Made by a program: the position numbers and the translations under genes. The notes under the pieces were generated by a model that did not search any database, was not told the DNA's origin, and was given only the letters and a program-made list of their open reading frames with translations. From assembly GCA_040902305.1 (NCBI GenBank), contig JBBDXN010000145.1, positions 1 through 64,000 on the forward strand: a stretch of 64,000 nt of DNA, read 5' to 3'. Below, piece after piece: positions 1-8,252 of the stretch. Numbering within the stretch: the first letter of the stretch is position 1; every line of letters starts with the position of its first letter. Source of the DNA: CAMLFJ01 sp040902305. GTDB lineage: Bacteria; Methylomirabilota; Methylomirabilia; Rokubacteriales; CSP1-6.

Positions 1-291
1 CGGCCGGGCGGCCCGGCCGCGGATCTGGCGCTCGAGCTGGATGATGCGCTGCTTCGCGGTGACGGCTTCGGTCCGGAGCTTCTCGGCCTCCGTGTAGACC
101 TTCTTCAGCTCGGCGGCCAGCCGGTCGCCGCGCTCGCGGTTCTCGACCCACTTCCCCCACAACGTCACGGTCAGCCCCACCAGGAGCAGGCACGCGGCGA
201 TCAGCAGCCAGGGCCGCCGCGGGCGGATACGCCGGGCGAGCCGGGCCCCCGGAGCCGGTGCCGCGGACAGCGCCGTCCCGTCTGGTCTCAT
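1..291 (-). CDS. Small membrane protein with coiled coil (C-terminus beyond window)
   Basis: I do not recognise this protein. Reading from an ATG at 291 gives 97 residues with no stop before the window edge, so it is truncated here. An Arg-rich N-terminus (residues 17-26) precedes one hydrophobic segment at about 28-46. A charged, Lys/Glu/Arg-rich stretch at about 50-92 looks like a coiled coil. That layout (one membrane span, then coiled coil) resembles FtsB/DivIC-type or other bitopic proteins, but no family-specific motif is visible. It is divergent from the next gene, with 90 bp between them. Confidence 0.5.
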   Translation of the reverse strand, partial: MRPDGTALSAAPAPGARLARRIRPRRPWLLIAACLLLVGLTVTLWGKWVENRERGDRLAAELKKVYTEAEKLRTEAVTAKQRIIQLERQIRGRAARP

Positions 292-381
292 GCCGCGAAG
301 CCTACCACCCGGTCACGACGAAGCCAAAGGTTTGCGCGGCTCGCGCCGCCCCTGAGCCGATCGATCTGCTAGAGTGATGCC

Positions 382-933
382 GTGCAGACCGGGCTGCTTC
401 CGCGCTTCTTCGAAAGCGTGACCCGGCAGGCCTTCGGTGATCTGGCGATCGACGACGCGCCCGCCCTGCGTTATCTCGCCGAGCTTCTGACCCGCTTCGT
501 CCGCATCGAGGCGCTGCACACGCTTCGCGAGCTGCCCGGCCGGCGCCTGGACACGGTCGCCGACTCACTGCTCGCCATCCAGCACGTGTGGGACTGGGAG
601 GCGCCCGGCTTCAACCCCGGCACCGAGCGGGTCCTGCGGCGGCAGATCGGCGACTACGCCCTGTTCATGACCGGGATCTTCCGGGACAACACGGACCGGC
701 TCGCGGTCACCGGCTACTACGAGCACGAGGGCCGCCGCGCGTATCGCTTCGTGGCGGAGGTGGCGCGCGCGGGCGCCGAGGCCGACGCGGGGCTCTACCG
801 TCGCCTCTCCGAGCGCTTCGAGATGTACGCGGGCGCGCTCACCTACGCGCGCAAGGTGTACTTCCGGGCGGACGCGGTGCCCGCGGGCGCCTGGCCCGCC
901 GATCCCTTCTTCCGCGCGCTGCTCGCCGAATGA
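382..933 (+). CDS. Hypothetical protein, 183 aa
   Basis: Unrecognised soluble protein. The start is a GTG at 382; the nearby ATG at 377 is in another frame. The sequence is rich in Arg, Tyr and Phe, has no signal peptide or membrane segment, and looks mostly helical. Its stop overlaps the ATG of the next gene by 4 bp (ATGA), so the two are probably translated together with the S58 peptidase that follows. The role is unknown. The in-frame reading is unbroken and codon use matches neighbours, so it is very likely a real gene. Confidence 0.7.
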   Translation: MQTGLLPRFFESVTRQAFGDLAIDDAPALRYLAELLTRFVRIEALHTLRELPGRRLDTVADSLLAIQHVWDWEAPGFNPGTERVLRRQIGDYALFMTGIFRDNTDRLAVTGYYEHEGRRAYRFVAEVARAGAEADAGLYRRLSERFEMYAGALTYARKVYFRADAVPAGAWPADPFFRALLAE

Positions 934-2150
934 CCGCGCCCGCTCCGTCCGACGAGGCGGCGGCCTGCCTGGCCGTGCTCGAGGCCGCGCTCGGCGCAGC
1001 CGCCCTGCCCGCGCTCGCGCGCGTGAGCCCCGCCGCCCTCGACGAGGCGCTGCGCGCGCTCGCGAAGCGGCACGGCGCCGCCACCCTGCCGCTGCTCGAC
1101 CGCCTGGCCGCCGCGGCGCCCGAAAAGCAGCAGCGGCGCGCAGCCCGTCGCGCCCTCTACCGGCTGGCGCAGTCCGGTCTCCGGCCGGCGCGGACCGCCA
1201 CCGCGCCGCCCGCGCGCCCGGTGGTGACCCGCGAAGCCGAGCACCCGGTGCGCGCCTGGCTCTCCGGCATCGACGGCAGCGGCTCCCGCGCCGCGTGGAT
1301 CCTCTTCGAGGGCGGGCTCGGCGGGGGCCTGCGCCTCTGCTCGCTGATCCTGAACGACGAGGCCGGCATCATGGACGCGGCGGGCGGCCCCATCGCCCGC
1401 AAGCGCCTGGAAGCGGAGCTGCGGGGGCTGCGCGAGAGCCAGAAGCTGCCCTGGGTGGAGGTGGACGGCCGCCGCGCCTGCGCGCTGGTGGCCGAGGCGC
1501 TCACGCTGCACGACCGCCTCGGCACGGTGCCGCCGCCCGAGTTCGCGCGCTGGCGGAAACTGATTGGCGAGGCGCAGCCGAAGGCGAGCCGAGCGGATAC
1601 AAAAGAGAAGCTTCCGGCAGACATGCCCTCGCCGGCTGCCCCTGCCCTCGCGCCATCCACCTCTATCCTCGCGCCCTCCACCTCCCTCCTCGCCCCCTCC
1701 GCCTCCCTTCTTGACCGCTCCGCCACCCTCCTCGACCTCCCCGAGCTCATGGGCTGGTTCATCGACCCGGCGCGCGTGCAACACGAGGCGCTCGCGCTGT
1801 TGCAGGTGCGCGAGAGCCGGCTGGTGATCTCCGATCAGATCAAGGCCGAACGCGAGGCCTCCATCGTGGACGGCGCCGTCGAGGCCCAGCTCCCGGACAC
1901 CGCGCGGCGGCGCTGGGCGGCCCGCTTGCGCGAGATGGCCGAGATCCTCCGGATGACCCGCCGCCTCGAACCGGCCGCGATGGCCGAGCAGACCGCGGCC
2001 GCGCTCGCGGACACCGGACGGCCGGCGACCACCATCCCGTTCGCGCGGGCCCTGGCCGCGCGCGGCATCGAGATGGCCTCGGACGTCGCGCTCGGCCGCG
2101 CGAAGCTCGCGGACGTCAGCCGCGCCCCGGCGCGGCGCGCGCGGTCATGA
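930..2150 (+). CDS. Hypothetical protein, 406 aa, with heptad repeats
   Basis: Unrecognised protein. The ATG at 930 overlaps the previous stop by 4 bp. Residues 1-220 form an Ala/Leu/Arg-rich helical region and a mixed domain. Residues 240-267 are four tandem seven-residue units of the type Leu-Ala-Pro-Ser-Thr-Ser-Leu, encoded by 21-bp DNA repeats, with a degenerate fifth copy. The C-terminal 130 residues are again helical and charged. No signal peptide is seen. The repeat block probably acts as a flexible linker between two domains. It overlaps the downstream peptidase gene by 4 bp. It has the character of a real gene, but its function cannot be stated. Confidence 0.7.
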   Translation: MTAPAPSDEAAACLAVLEAALGAAALPALARVSPAALDEALRALAKRHGAATLPLLDRLAAAAPEKQQRRAARRALYRLAQSGLRPARTATAPPARPVVTREAEHPVRAWLSGIDGSGSRAAWILFEGGLGGGLRLCSLILNDEAGIMDAAGGPIARKRLEAELRGLRESQKLPWVEVDGRRACALVAEALTLHDRLGTVPPPEFARWRKLIGEAQPKASRADTKEKLPADMPSPAAPALAPSTSILAPSTSLLAPSASLLDRSATLLDLPELMGWFIDPARVQHEALALLQVRESRLVISDQIKAEREASIVDGAVEAQLPDTARRRWAARLREMAEILRMTRRLEPAAMAEQTAAALADTGRPATTIPFARALAARGIEMASDVALGRAKLADVSRAPARRARS

Positions 2151-3127
2151 TCCCCGGGCTGCGGGTCGGCCATGTCACGGACGCGGCCCGGCTCACCGGC
2201 TGCACCGTGGTCCTGAGCGATGCGCCCGCGGTGGGCGGCGTGGAGATCCGCGGCTGGGCGGCCGGCGTGCACGGCCTCGACTTCCTCGACCCGCGCCATC
2301 TCGTGCCCACGCTCGACGGCGTGGTGCTCGCCGGGGGCAGCGCCTTCGGCCTCGAGGCGATCTGGGGCGTGATGCAGTACCTCGAGGAGCACGGCGTCGG
2401 CTTCCCCACGAGCCAGACCGTGGTGCCCCACGTCGCCGGCGCCATTCTCTACGATCTCGGGCTCGGCGATCCCACCGCGCGCCCCGACCGGGCCATGGGC
2501 CATCGCGCGGCGGCCGCCGCCCGCGCGGGGGCCGTCGCCGAGGGCAATGTGGGCGCGGGCACCGGGGCCAGCGTGGGCAAGCTCCACGGCATCGCGCGCG
2601 CGACCAAGGGCGGGCTCGGCTGCGCGGTCCTGGAGCGCGACGGCGTGCACCTGGGCGCGCTGATGGCGGTCAACGCGGTGGGCGACGTGCGCGATCCGGA
2701 TACCGGGCGACTCATCGCGGGCGCGCGCGACACCGCGGACGGCCGCCGGCTGATCGACACCGGCGCCGCGCTCGCGGCGGGCGCCCGGCCTCCCGCGTTT
2801 CGTCCGACCAACACCACCATCGGCCTCGTGGCGACGACGGCGGCGCTCGACAAGGCGGGAGCCGCGCGGGTGGCCCGGCTCGCGATGGACGGCTTCACGC
2901 GCGCGCTCTCGCCGCCGCACCTGACCACCGACGGCGACACCCTCTTCTGCCTCTCGGTCGGCCCCGCGCGCGCCGACGTGGACACCCTCGGCCGCGATGC
3001 CGCGGAGCTGGTGGCCCGCGCGATCGCGCGGGGCGTGCGGGCCGCGACCAGCGCCGGAGGCCTCCCCGCCGCCCGCGATCTCGAGCCGGTCGTTCCCCCT
3101 CTCCCCTCAGGGGAGAGGGCAGGGTGA
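2147..3127 (+). CDS. P1 family (S58, DmpA-like) peptidase
   Basis: Member of the self-processing S58 family (DmpA aminopeptidase, 6-aminohexanoate-oligomer hydrolase NylC). These N-terminal-nucleophile hydrolases cut peptides or amides from the N-terminus. The family signature is clear: glycine-rich GGSAFGL near residue 65, a GNVGAGTGAS loop, and Asn222-Thr223 in an NTTIG motif. By analogy with NylC this is the autocleavage site that exposes the catalytic Thr. Length (326 aa) fits the family. The start overlaps the upstream stop by 4 bp. The last ten or so codons (PPLPSGERAG) derive from a GC-rich palindromic repeat at the gene end, so the C-terminus is probably a recent extension. Confidence 0.9.
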   Translation: MIPGLRVGHVTDAARLTGCTVVLSDAPAVGGVEIRGWAAGVHGLDFLDPRHLVPTLDGVVLAGGSAFGLEAIWGVMQYLEEHGVGFPTSQTVVPHVAGAILYDLGLGDPTARPDRAMGHRAAAAARAGAVAEGNVGAGTGASVGKLHGIARATKGGLGCAVLERDGVHLGALMAVNAVGDVRDPDTGRLIAGARDTADGRRLIDTGAALAAGARPPAFRPTNTTIGLVATTAALDKAGAARVARLAMDGFTRALSPPHLTTDGDTLFCLSVGPARADVDTLGRDAAELVARAIARGVRAATSAGGLPAARDLEPVVPPLPSGERAG

Positions 3128-3131
3128 GGGG
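3097..3131. repeat. GC-rich palindromic repeat between convergent genes (copy 1)
   Basis: A perfect 10-bp inverted repeat (3097-3106 and 3110-3119, loop of 3) followed by a GGGTGAGGG tail. The same CCCTCTCCC...GGGAGAGGG core recurs near 13250-13376, 20473-20525 and 60601-60660. It lies at the junction of two convergent genes, could fold as a hairpin in either transcript, and encodes the last codons of the peptidase. It has no T-run, so action as a Rho-independent terminator is uncertain. Confidence 0.75.
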
Positions 3132-3136
3132 GCTCG

Positions 3137-4078
3137 CTACGCCTCGAAGGTGAAGGTGGAGCCGACCGAGCTGACCACCGTCTCGGACGGGAGCCGGTGG
3201 AGCATGGTGGCCATCGACTCGAGCCCGGTACAGTGCTGCGGGACCACCCAGTCCACCTCGAGCGCCCGGAAGGCGTCCACCACCCGCGTGACCCGCTCCT
3301 CCTTGAGCCCGCTCAGGTGAAAGCCGCCGATCACCGCGTGCACCTTGGGGACGCCCGCGACGCGCGCGGCATTCCGGCAGATGCCGACGATGCCGCGGTG
3401 CGAGCACGACGTCACCACCACGAGGCCCCGGCCCTTCACGTTGGCGACCAGGGTCTGCTCGCCCAGGAAGTCGTCGGGCACGATCGCCCCGTCGCGCTCG
3501 ACCCGGAGGTACTCCGGAATGGGCTCGAAGGGCTCCGCCTCGTGCATCTCCCCGCTCAGCAGCACGCCCTCGGCGAGCAGGGTGGGTGTCCGCACCGTCT
3601 CCACCCGGATGTCGTAGCGCTCGATCTCCTCGCGGTAGAGCCGGCCCATGCAGACCCGGTCGGCGCCCCGCTGGTTCCAGCGCGTGAGGAAATGGTCCGC
3701 GCCCCCGTAGAACGTGAGCGGCTTCTTCATGGCGGGGCGATACGTCCGCAGGAAGCCCGGCAGCCCGCCGAAATGATCCCAGTGGCCGTGGCTCAGCGCG
3801 AGCACGTCGATGGCCCGGGGATCGAGGCCGAGCACGCGGAAGTTGTGGGTGATCGCGGCCTCCGAGGGGCCGAAGTCGAAGGCGAGCCGCACCGTCTCGG
3901 CGCCCCGCGTGATCTCGACGAAGTGGGCGAGGCCGTGCTCGGCGCGCAGCTCGGGCATCTGCCGCGCCACGAAGGCATTGTAGCGGCGGGCCACCTTCTC
4001 GTCCTGGCGGAGTGCGTCGATGTAGTTGTCCACCACCGTGGTGACGCGGACCCGGTCGACCGGCTCGAGCGGAGCCAT
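3137..4078 (-). CDS. MBL-fold metallohydrolase (COG1237-like)
   Basis: Metallo-beta-lactamase-fold hydrolase. The metal-binding motif is SHGHWDH, with His97, His99, Asp101 and His102. Further conserved His residues lie near the C-terminus (SCSHRG, GGFHL, PQHCTG). The Trp in the HxHxDH motif and the SCSHRG/GGFHL blocks are typical of the COG1237 group, which includes ribofuranosylaminobenzene-phosphate synthase-like proteins. The substrate is not predictable. The ATG at 4078 overlaps the nitroreductase stop by 4 bp. It is the last gene of a cupin-nitroreductase-MBL operon, possibly handling an aromatic or redox-active small molecule (inference). Confidence 0.85.
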   Translation of the reverse strand: MAPLEPVDRVRVTTVVDNYIDALRQDEKVARRYNAFVARQMPELRAEHGLAHFVEITRGAETVRLAFDFGPSEAAITHNFRVLGLDPRAIDVLALSHGHWDHFGGLPGFLRTYRPAMKKPLTFYGGADHFLTRWNQRGADRVCMGRLYREEIERYDIRVETVRTPTLLAEGVLLSGEMHEAEPFEPIPEYLRVERDGAIVPDDFLGEQTLVANVKGRGLVVVTSCSHRGIVGICRNAARVAGVPKVHAVIGGFHLSGLKEERVTRVVDAFRALEVDWVVPQHCTGLESMATMLHRLPSETVVSSVGSTFTFEA

Positions 4079-4800
4079 CAGTCCACCCGGCTCTCGTCAC
4101 GGTACATCACCTTGTGGCGGGTCGTCTTGACCCATTCATCGATCTCGGTGTCGGTCATGAGGTTGGCGGGATCGAACCGGTCCCAGCTCGCGATCTGGTC
4201 GAGCCGCTTCTTCCATCGCTTGTAGGAGGGCTTGAGCGGCGGGCCGAAGCACATCACGTCGATGATACTCAGCTCGTCGGGCACGGAGAGAAGCGGCTTC
4301 ACCTGCTTCTGGATGTCGTCCTGGCCGATCGCGGTGATCCACCACACCGCGTACCCGAGCGCGGCGGCGGCCAGATGGGCCGACATGGTCGCGGCGGCCA
4401 CCGACTGGAGCAGGATACGCTCCGCGTTCTGGTGGTAGCGCCGGTCGAGGTCGGAGCCGTCGCCGAGCACCGGAAAGGCGCGGACGAAGCGGAAGTCGGC
4501 CGCGATGACGATAAGACCCGGCGCGGTCTTCACCCCGTTGTAGTTGGGGGTGGGAAAGCCCATGCGCAGCTTCGCGCGGTGCTGCTGCTCGTCCACGAAG
4601 CACTGCCCGATGGCCTGCTTGGCCGCCTCATCGGTGACCACGATGAAATGCCAGGGCTGGGCATTGGCGCCCGACGGGGCGTGCCGCGCCGCCTCGAGGA
4701 TCATCTCGACGTGCGCCCGGGGGATCTCGGCGGGGGCGAAAGCGCGATTGGTCATGCGGGAGCGGACGACGTCCATCAGGGACTCGTAGCGCGATATCAT
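4078..4800 (-). CDS. Nitroreductase family protein
   Basis: FMN-dependent nitroreductase-like oxidoreductase, 240 aa. Recognised by the N-terminal SRMTNRAF segment (Arg contacts to FMN phosphate), the APSGANAQPWHFIVV block, and the later HLAAAALGYAVWW region. The family reduces nitro groups, quinones, enones or iodotyrosine-like substrates with NAD(P)H. The ATG at 4800 overlaps the cupin stop by 4 bp, giving an alternative to the longer reading that extends into the cupin gene. It sits between a bicupin dioxygenase-like gene and an MBL hydrolase, so a role in degradation of an aromatic compound is plausible but unproven. Confidence 0.9.
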   Translation of the reverse strand: MISRYESLMDVVRSRMTNRAFAPAEIPRAHVEMILEAARHAPSGANAQPWHFIVVTDEAAKQAIGQCFVDEQQHRAKLRMGFPTPNYNGVKTAPGLIVIAADFRFVRAFPVLGDGSDLDRRYHQNAERILLQSVAAATMSAHLAAAALGYAVWWITAIGQDDIQKQVKPLLSVPDELSIIDVMCFGPPLKPSYKRWKKRLDQIASWDRFDPANLMTDTEIDEWVKTTRHKVMYRDESRVD

Positions 4801-5852
4801 TCGGCGCCGGCTTGTTCGTGCCACAGCCCCAGCGCGCGGAGCGCGGGCTCGTCGTTGAGATGGAAGAGGCCGGCGGGGGCTTGGCCCGAGCGGTTGCGAT
4901 GCGTGGTCCAGTGCCACGGCGGCACCACGAAGACGTCGCCGGCCTGCCAGTCGAGCGTCTGATCGCCGACCCGGCTCTCGCCCTGCCCCTCGATGACGTG
5001 GACCACCTCGCTGGCGGTGCGGCGTTCCGCGCGCGTCTCCTCGCCGGGGCGCAACCAGCGCGCCTCGGAGCCCATCGTCCGGAGCGGGTACTCGCCGGTG
5101 CGCGGGTTCACGTGGCGCAGCACCCCCGGGGCGCGCGGGGGGGCGGGCGCGGGCGGGGCCGCGAGCGCGGCGCGCGCGGTGCGCCACGGCCAGCGCACCT
5201 GCGGGTAACCCGTCTCCTCGTAGCGCGACTGGCGCGGCACGAGACCGGCCGCGGTGAACTCGTCCTGGGAGGAGTCGGTCTCGGTCGCCGGGGTGGACGC
5301 GGGCTTCATGGCCGAGGCCCAGTTGGCCTCCATGTTGCGCACCAGTGGAATATCGAGCCCGTCGAGCCAGATCACCGGCTCGCGGCCCTCGTGGCCGTGG
5401 TCGTGCCAGCGCATCGGCGGGGTGATGATGAAATCGCCCGGCTCCATCGCGCACCTGACGCCGTCCACCGTGGTGTAGGCGCCCTCGCCCTCGACGATCA
5501 GGCGGAGCGCCGCGGCGGTGTGATGGTGACTGGGCGCGGCCTCGCCGGGCAGGATGATCTGCAGGCCCGCGTAGAGCGTGGCGGTCGCCGAGAAGTTGCC
5601 GGGCAGGCCCGGATTGCAGAGCACCAGCACCCGCCGCTCCGCCTGCTCGATCGGCACCAGGCGCGCCGCCTCGAGCAGGGGCGCCCGCAGCTCGCTCCAC
5701 CGCCAGCGATGCGGCACCACCCGCGTCTGCCGCTCGGGCGGCAGGAGCGCGTGGAGCGCGGTCCACAGCGGCGCGAGGGAGAGCGCCTCCAGCCGGTCGG
5801 AGTACGCGGCAGGTAGCTGCGCGTCGCGGGTCGACAGCTCGCGCGGGTTCAT
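4797..5852 (-). CDS. Bicupin protein, gentisate 1,2-dioxygenase-like
   Basis: Two-cupin protein of 351 aa. The first cupin (residues about 90-165) carries the metal-ligand region SHHHTAAALRLIVEG and the second motif PGDFIITPPMRWHDHGH. The second cupin (about 265-340) has HVIEGQGESRVG and AGDVFVVPPWHW. This arrangement is that of the gentisate/1-hydroxy-2-naphthoate dioxygenase family, Fe(II) enzymes that open aromatic rings between carboxyl and hydroxyl carbons. The linker (residues 180-250) is Pro/Ala-rich. First gene of a three-gene operon that diverges from the yfbR-like gene. The exact substrate is uncertain. Confidence 0.85.
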   Translation of the reverse strand: MNPRELSTRDAQLPAAYSDRLEALSLAPLWTALHALLPPERQTRVVPHRWRWSELRAPLLEAARLVPIEQAERRVLVLCNPGLPGNFSATATLYAGLQIILPGEAAPSHHHTAAALRLIVEGEGAYTTVDGVRCAMEPGDFIITPPMRWHDHGHEGREPVIWLDGLDIPLVRNMEANWASAMKPASTPATETDSSQDEFTAAGLVPRQSRYEETGYPQVRWPWRTARAALAAPPAPAPPRAPGVLRHVNPRTGEYPLRTMGSEARWLRPGEETRAERRTASEVVHVIEGQGESRVGDQTLDWQAGDVFVVPPWHWTTHRNRSGQAPAGLFHLNDEPALRALGLWHEQAGAE

Positions 5853-5896
5853 GAATGGAGCCTCAGCATATCATCGGCCGGCCCGCCGATGCGGTG

Positions 5897-5926
5897 TTGA
5901 GGTCTCTCGGGTCTTCTCGGTATAGT
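5897..5926 (+). promoter_or_regulatory. Putative sigma-70 promoter for the yfbR-like gene
   Basis: A TTGAGG -35 box (5897-5902) and a TATAGT -10 box (5921-5926) are separated by 18 bp. They lie in the 110-bp divergent intergenic region, with the -10 box 36 bp upstream of the ATG at 5963. The ATG is preceded by a GGGAGGTGA Shine-Dalgarno sequence. Confidence 0.5.
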
Positions 5927-5962
5927 CACCGAACCAGTTCACGGCTGCTCCGCGGGAGGTGA

Positions 5963-6547
5963 ATGACGGTGAGTCACTTCTTCGCCTACATGGCACGGAT
6001 GAAGTTCATCCGCAGGTGGGGCCTGATGCACAACACGTATCCGGAAAACGTTCAGGAGCACAGCCTGCGGGTGGCCATGATCGCCCACGCCCTGGCTCTG
6101 ATCAGGAACCGCATCCACGGAGGTGACGTCGACCCGGAGCGAGTGGCAACCCTCGCGCTCTTCCACGACTCGAGTGAGGTGCTGACGGGCGATCTCCCGA
6201 CACCGGTGAAGTACTTCAACCCCGAGATCAGGACGGCCTACCAGGCCATCGAGAGGGTCGCCCAGCAGAAGCTACTGGACATGCTTCCCGACGTGCTGCA
6301 GGCCGAATATCGTCCCTACCTCTTCGGCGCCCCGGATGACCAGCCCCATTGGGAGCTGGTCAAGGCGGCCGACCGGCTGGCGGCCTACACCAAGTGCCTG
6401 GAGGAGCGCGCCGCGGGCAACCGGGAATTCTCGAGGGCCGAGAAGGCGCTCCGCGCAAGCGTCGACGCCCTGGAGCTGCCTGAAGTCCGATACTTCATGG
6501 ACACGTTCGTCCCCAGCTTCACGCTCACCCTCGACGAGCTCGGCTAG
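5963..6547 (+). CDS. yfbR: YfbR-like 5'-deoxynucleotidase (HD domain)
   Basis: HD-domain phosphohydrolase that removes phosphate from deoxynucleoside 5'-monophosphates in E. coli YfbR. The residues known for that enzyme appear at the same numbering here: Arg18, Trp19, His33, His68-Asp69, Glu72, Asp77 and Asp137. Length (194 aa against 199) and the YPENVQEHS and HDSSEVLTGDLPTP motifs agree. It is cytosolic. The start is supported by a strong Shine-Dalgarno sequence and an upstream promoter. The gene stands alone between a divergent cupin operon and an MFS gene, and could help balance dNTP pools. Confidence 0.93.
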   Translation: MTVSHFFAYMARMKFIRRWGLMHNTYPENVQEHSLRVAMIAHALALIRNRIHGGDVDPERVATLALFHDSSEVLTGDLPTPVKYFNPEIRTAYQAIERVAQQKLLDMLPDVLQAEYRPYLFGAPDDQPHWELVKAADRLAAYTKCLEERAAGNREFSRAEKALRASVDALELPEVRYFMDTFVPSFTLTLDELG

Positions 6548-6614
6548 GGTTCGCGGCGCGGCCGCAGCTCAAGCCCCTTCGCGGATTCTATCGCTTTGGC
6601 CTGGCGTAGTGTAT

Positions 6615-7805
6615 ATGACCCAGGTGCGCGTGGAGGTCGTGCTGACCGCGGTGGTGGGGCTCGGCGCCCTCTCCATCGACATGTTCCTGCCGGCGCTGCC
6701 CACCATCGCCGCCGTCTTCTCGGCCGAGCCCGCCACCGCGCAGCTCACGGTCACGCTGTTCCTGATGGCCTTCGCGGCCTCCCAGCTCGTGTACGGCCCC
6801 CTCTCCGACCGCTTCGGCCGTCGCTGGGTGCTCGTCGGCGGCCTCGGCCTCTACGCGATGGCCGGGCTCGGCTGCGCGCTGGCCCCCTCCATCGGCGTCC
6901 TGATCGGCGCCCGCGTGCTCCAGGCCCTGGGCGGCGGCACCGGCCCGGTGGTGGCGCGCGCGGTCATCCGGGACCTCTACGATCGCGAGCGGGCTGCTCG
7001 CGTCTTCTCCTACATGAGCATGGCCCAGTCCCTCAACCCGATGCTCGCGCCCATCGTGGGCGGCTACGTGCACGAGGCCTTCGGCTGGCGCGCGATCTTC
7101 TTCGTGCTGGCGGGCGCGGGCGCGCTCTTCGTGGCCCTGATGATCGCGGGGGTGCCCGAGACCAATATCCGCCAGGATCCCACCGCGCTGCAACCCGGGC
7201 AGATGGGCCGGAACGTGGCGGTGCTGCTCACCGACCGGAGCTACGTGGCCTACGCGCTGGTCAACGCGCTGATGTTCGGCGGCCAGTTCGCCTTCATCTC
7301 CGGCTCGTCCTTCGTGCTGATCGGGGTGCTCGGCGTCTCGCCGAGCGGGTTCGGGCTCTGCTTCGGCTCGGTCGCGGTCGGCATCATGACCGGCACCTTC
7401 CTCTCCGGCCGCTTCGGCGCGCGCCTCGGGCTCGACCGCACGATCCTCTCCGGCACCGCGCTCGGCGCGGGGGCCGGGCTGACCCTGGCCGGGCTGGCCT
7501 GGAGCGGCATCCTGACGGTGGCTGCGGTGATCGTCCCGATGTTCGTCTTCGCGATCGGGCTCGGGCTCACCCTGCCCAACGGCATGGCCGGCGCGGTCGG
7601 CCCGTTCCCGCGCATGGCCGGGCTCGCCGCCGCGGTGGCCGGCTTCCTCCAGATGACGGGCTCGGCGCTCTACAGCGTGGCGGTGGGGCACTTCTACGAC
7701 GGCACCGCGCGGCCGATGACCACCGCGATCGCGCTGGCCGGCGTCGCCGCGCTGGTCTGCTTCTGGCGCCTCCGGTGGAGGCGGGCGCCCGGCGTGCTAG
7801 CATGA
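6615..7805 (+). CDS. Bcr/CflA family MFS drug exporter
   Basis: Major facilitator superfamily transporter of 396 aa with about 12 hydrophobic segments. The Bcr/CflA signature is present: N-terminal ALSIDMFLPALP in helix 1, then YGPLSDRFGRRWVL (the MFS loop 2-3 motif) and the LQALGGGTGPVVARAVIRDLY region of helix 4-5. The family exports bicyclomycin, sulfonamides and other small molecules from the inner membrane by proton antiport. The ATG at 6615 is chosen because it opens directly into helix 1; a longer in-frame reading would overlap the yfbR-like gene. The stop overlaps the downstream ATG by 4 bp. Confidence 0.9.
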   Translation: MTQVRVEVVLTAVVGLGALSIDMFLPALPTIAAVFSAEPATAQLTVTLFLMAFAASQLVYGPLSDRFGRRWVLVGGLGLYAMAGLGCALAPSIGVLIGARVLQALGGGTGPVVARAVIRDLYDRERAARVFSYMSMAQSLNPMLAPIVGGYVHEAFGWRAIFFVLAGAGALFVALMIAGVPETNIRQDPTALQPGQMGRNVAVLLTDRSYVAYALVNALMFGGQFAFISGSSFVLIGVLGVSPSGFGLCFGSVAVGIMTGTFLSGRFGARLGLDRTILSGTALGAGAGLTLAGLAWSGILTVAAVIVPMFVFAIGLGLTLPNGMAGAVGPFPRMAGLAAAVAGFLQMTGSALYSVAVGHFYDGTARPMTTAIALAGVAALVCFWRLRWRRAPGVLA

Positions 7806-8098
7806 GCGCCATGGCCGCGCGCCGCGCGAAGATCATCCGCTTCCCGACGCCTCCCCCGAAGGCGCCCGCGTCCGGTCGCGCCGCCGCGGAGCTGGTGGAG
7901 GCGCGGCGCTGCCGCGATCAGACGGAAGCCCTGGTGGTCCGCGGGCTGCTCGAGAGCGAGGGCATCGCGGTCGTGCCGCGGAACCGCCTCGCGCCCTCGG
8001 TCTATCCTTTCAGCGTGGGCCACCAGGCCGAGGTGGTGCTGCTGGTCGCGGCGGCGGATCTGCCGCGGGCGCTGGCCGTGCTGGCGCGGGAGAAGTAA
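7802..8098 (+). CDS. DUF2007-like small protein
   Basis: Protein of 98 aa. Residues about 30-95 match the DUF2007 (putative signal-transducing) fold: a segment with RDQTEALVVRGLLESEGI, then a hydrophobic EVVLLVAAADLPRALAVL helix-strand near the end. Such domains often occur singly and have no assigned activity. The N-terminal 25 residues are basic and Pro-rich. It is translationally coupled to the MFS exporter by an ATGA overlap. Gene identity is fairly secure, function unknown. Confidence 0.75.
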   Translation: MSAMAARRAKIIRFPTPPPKAPASGRAAAELVEARRCRDQTEALVVRGLLESEGIAVVPRNRLAPSVYPFSVGHQAEVVLLVAAADLPRALAVLAREK

Positions 8099-8107
8099 CG
8101 AGGTAAC

Positions 8108-8130
8108 CCCGCGGGCCGGACGCCCGCGGG
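8108..8130. terminator. Hairpin between convergent genes, possible terminator
   Basis: A perfect 9-bp stem (CCCGCGGGC at 8108-8116, GCCCGCGGG at 8122-8130) with a 5-nt loop starts 10 bp after the DUF2007 stop. It lies between that gene and a convergent one. No T-tract follows on the plus strand, so it may pause or stabilise RNA rather than act as a classic terminator. The rest of the gap up to 8252 shows nothing else. Confidence 0.5.
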
Positions 8131-8252
8131 CGGTCACCGTTTCCCTCGGTCAGGGTCGCACGCGTGCGCCGGTGGGTTGCGGTGGCCTCGCCTCCGGAGC
8201 GGCCGCCGGGGACGCATCCGCCCTGATCTCTGCCTTGGGTATTGGGATAACT

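Noticed and set aside
6601..6617. Leaderless start of the MFS gene from a TAGTGT/TATATG box
   Set aside because: No -35 box at a suitable distance was found, and the box overlaps the ATG itself. The gene may rely on read-through from the yfbR-like gene.
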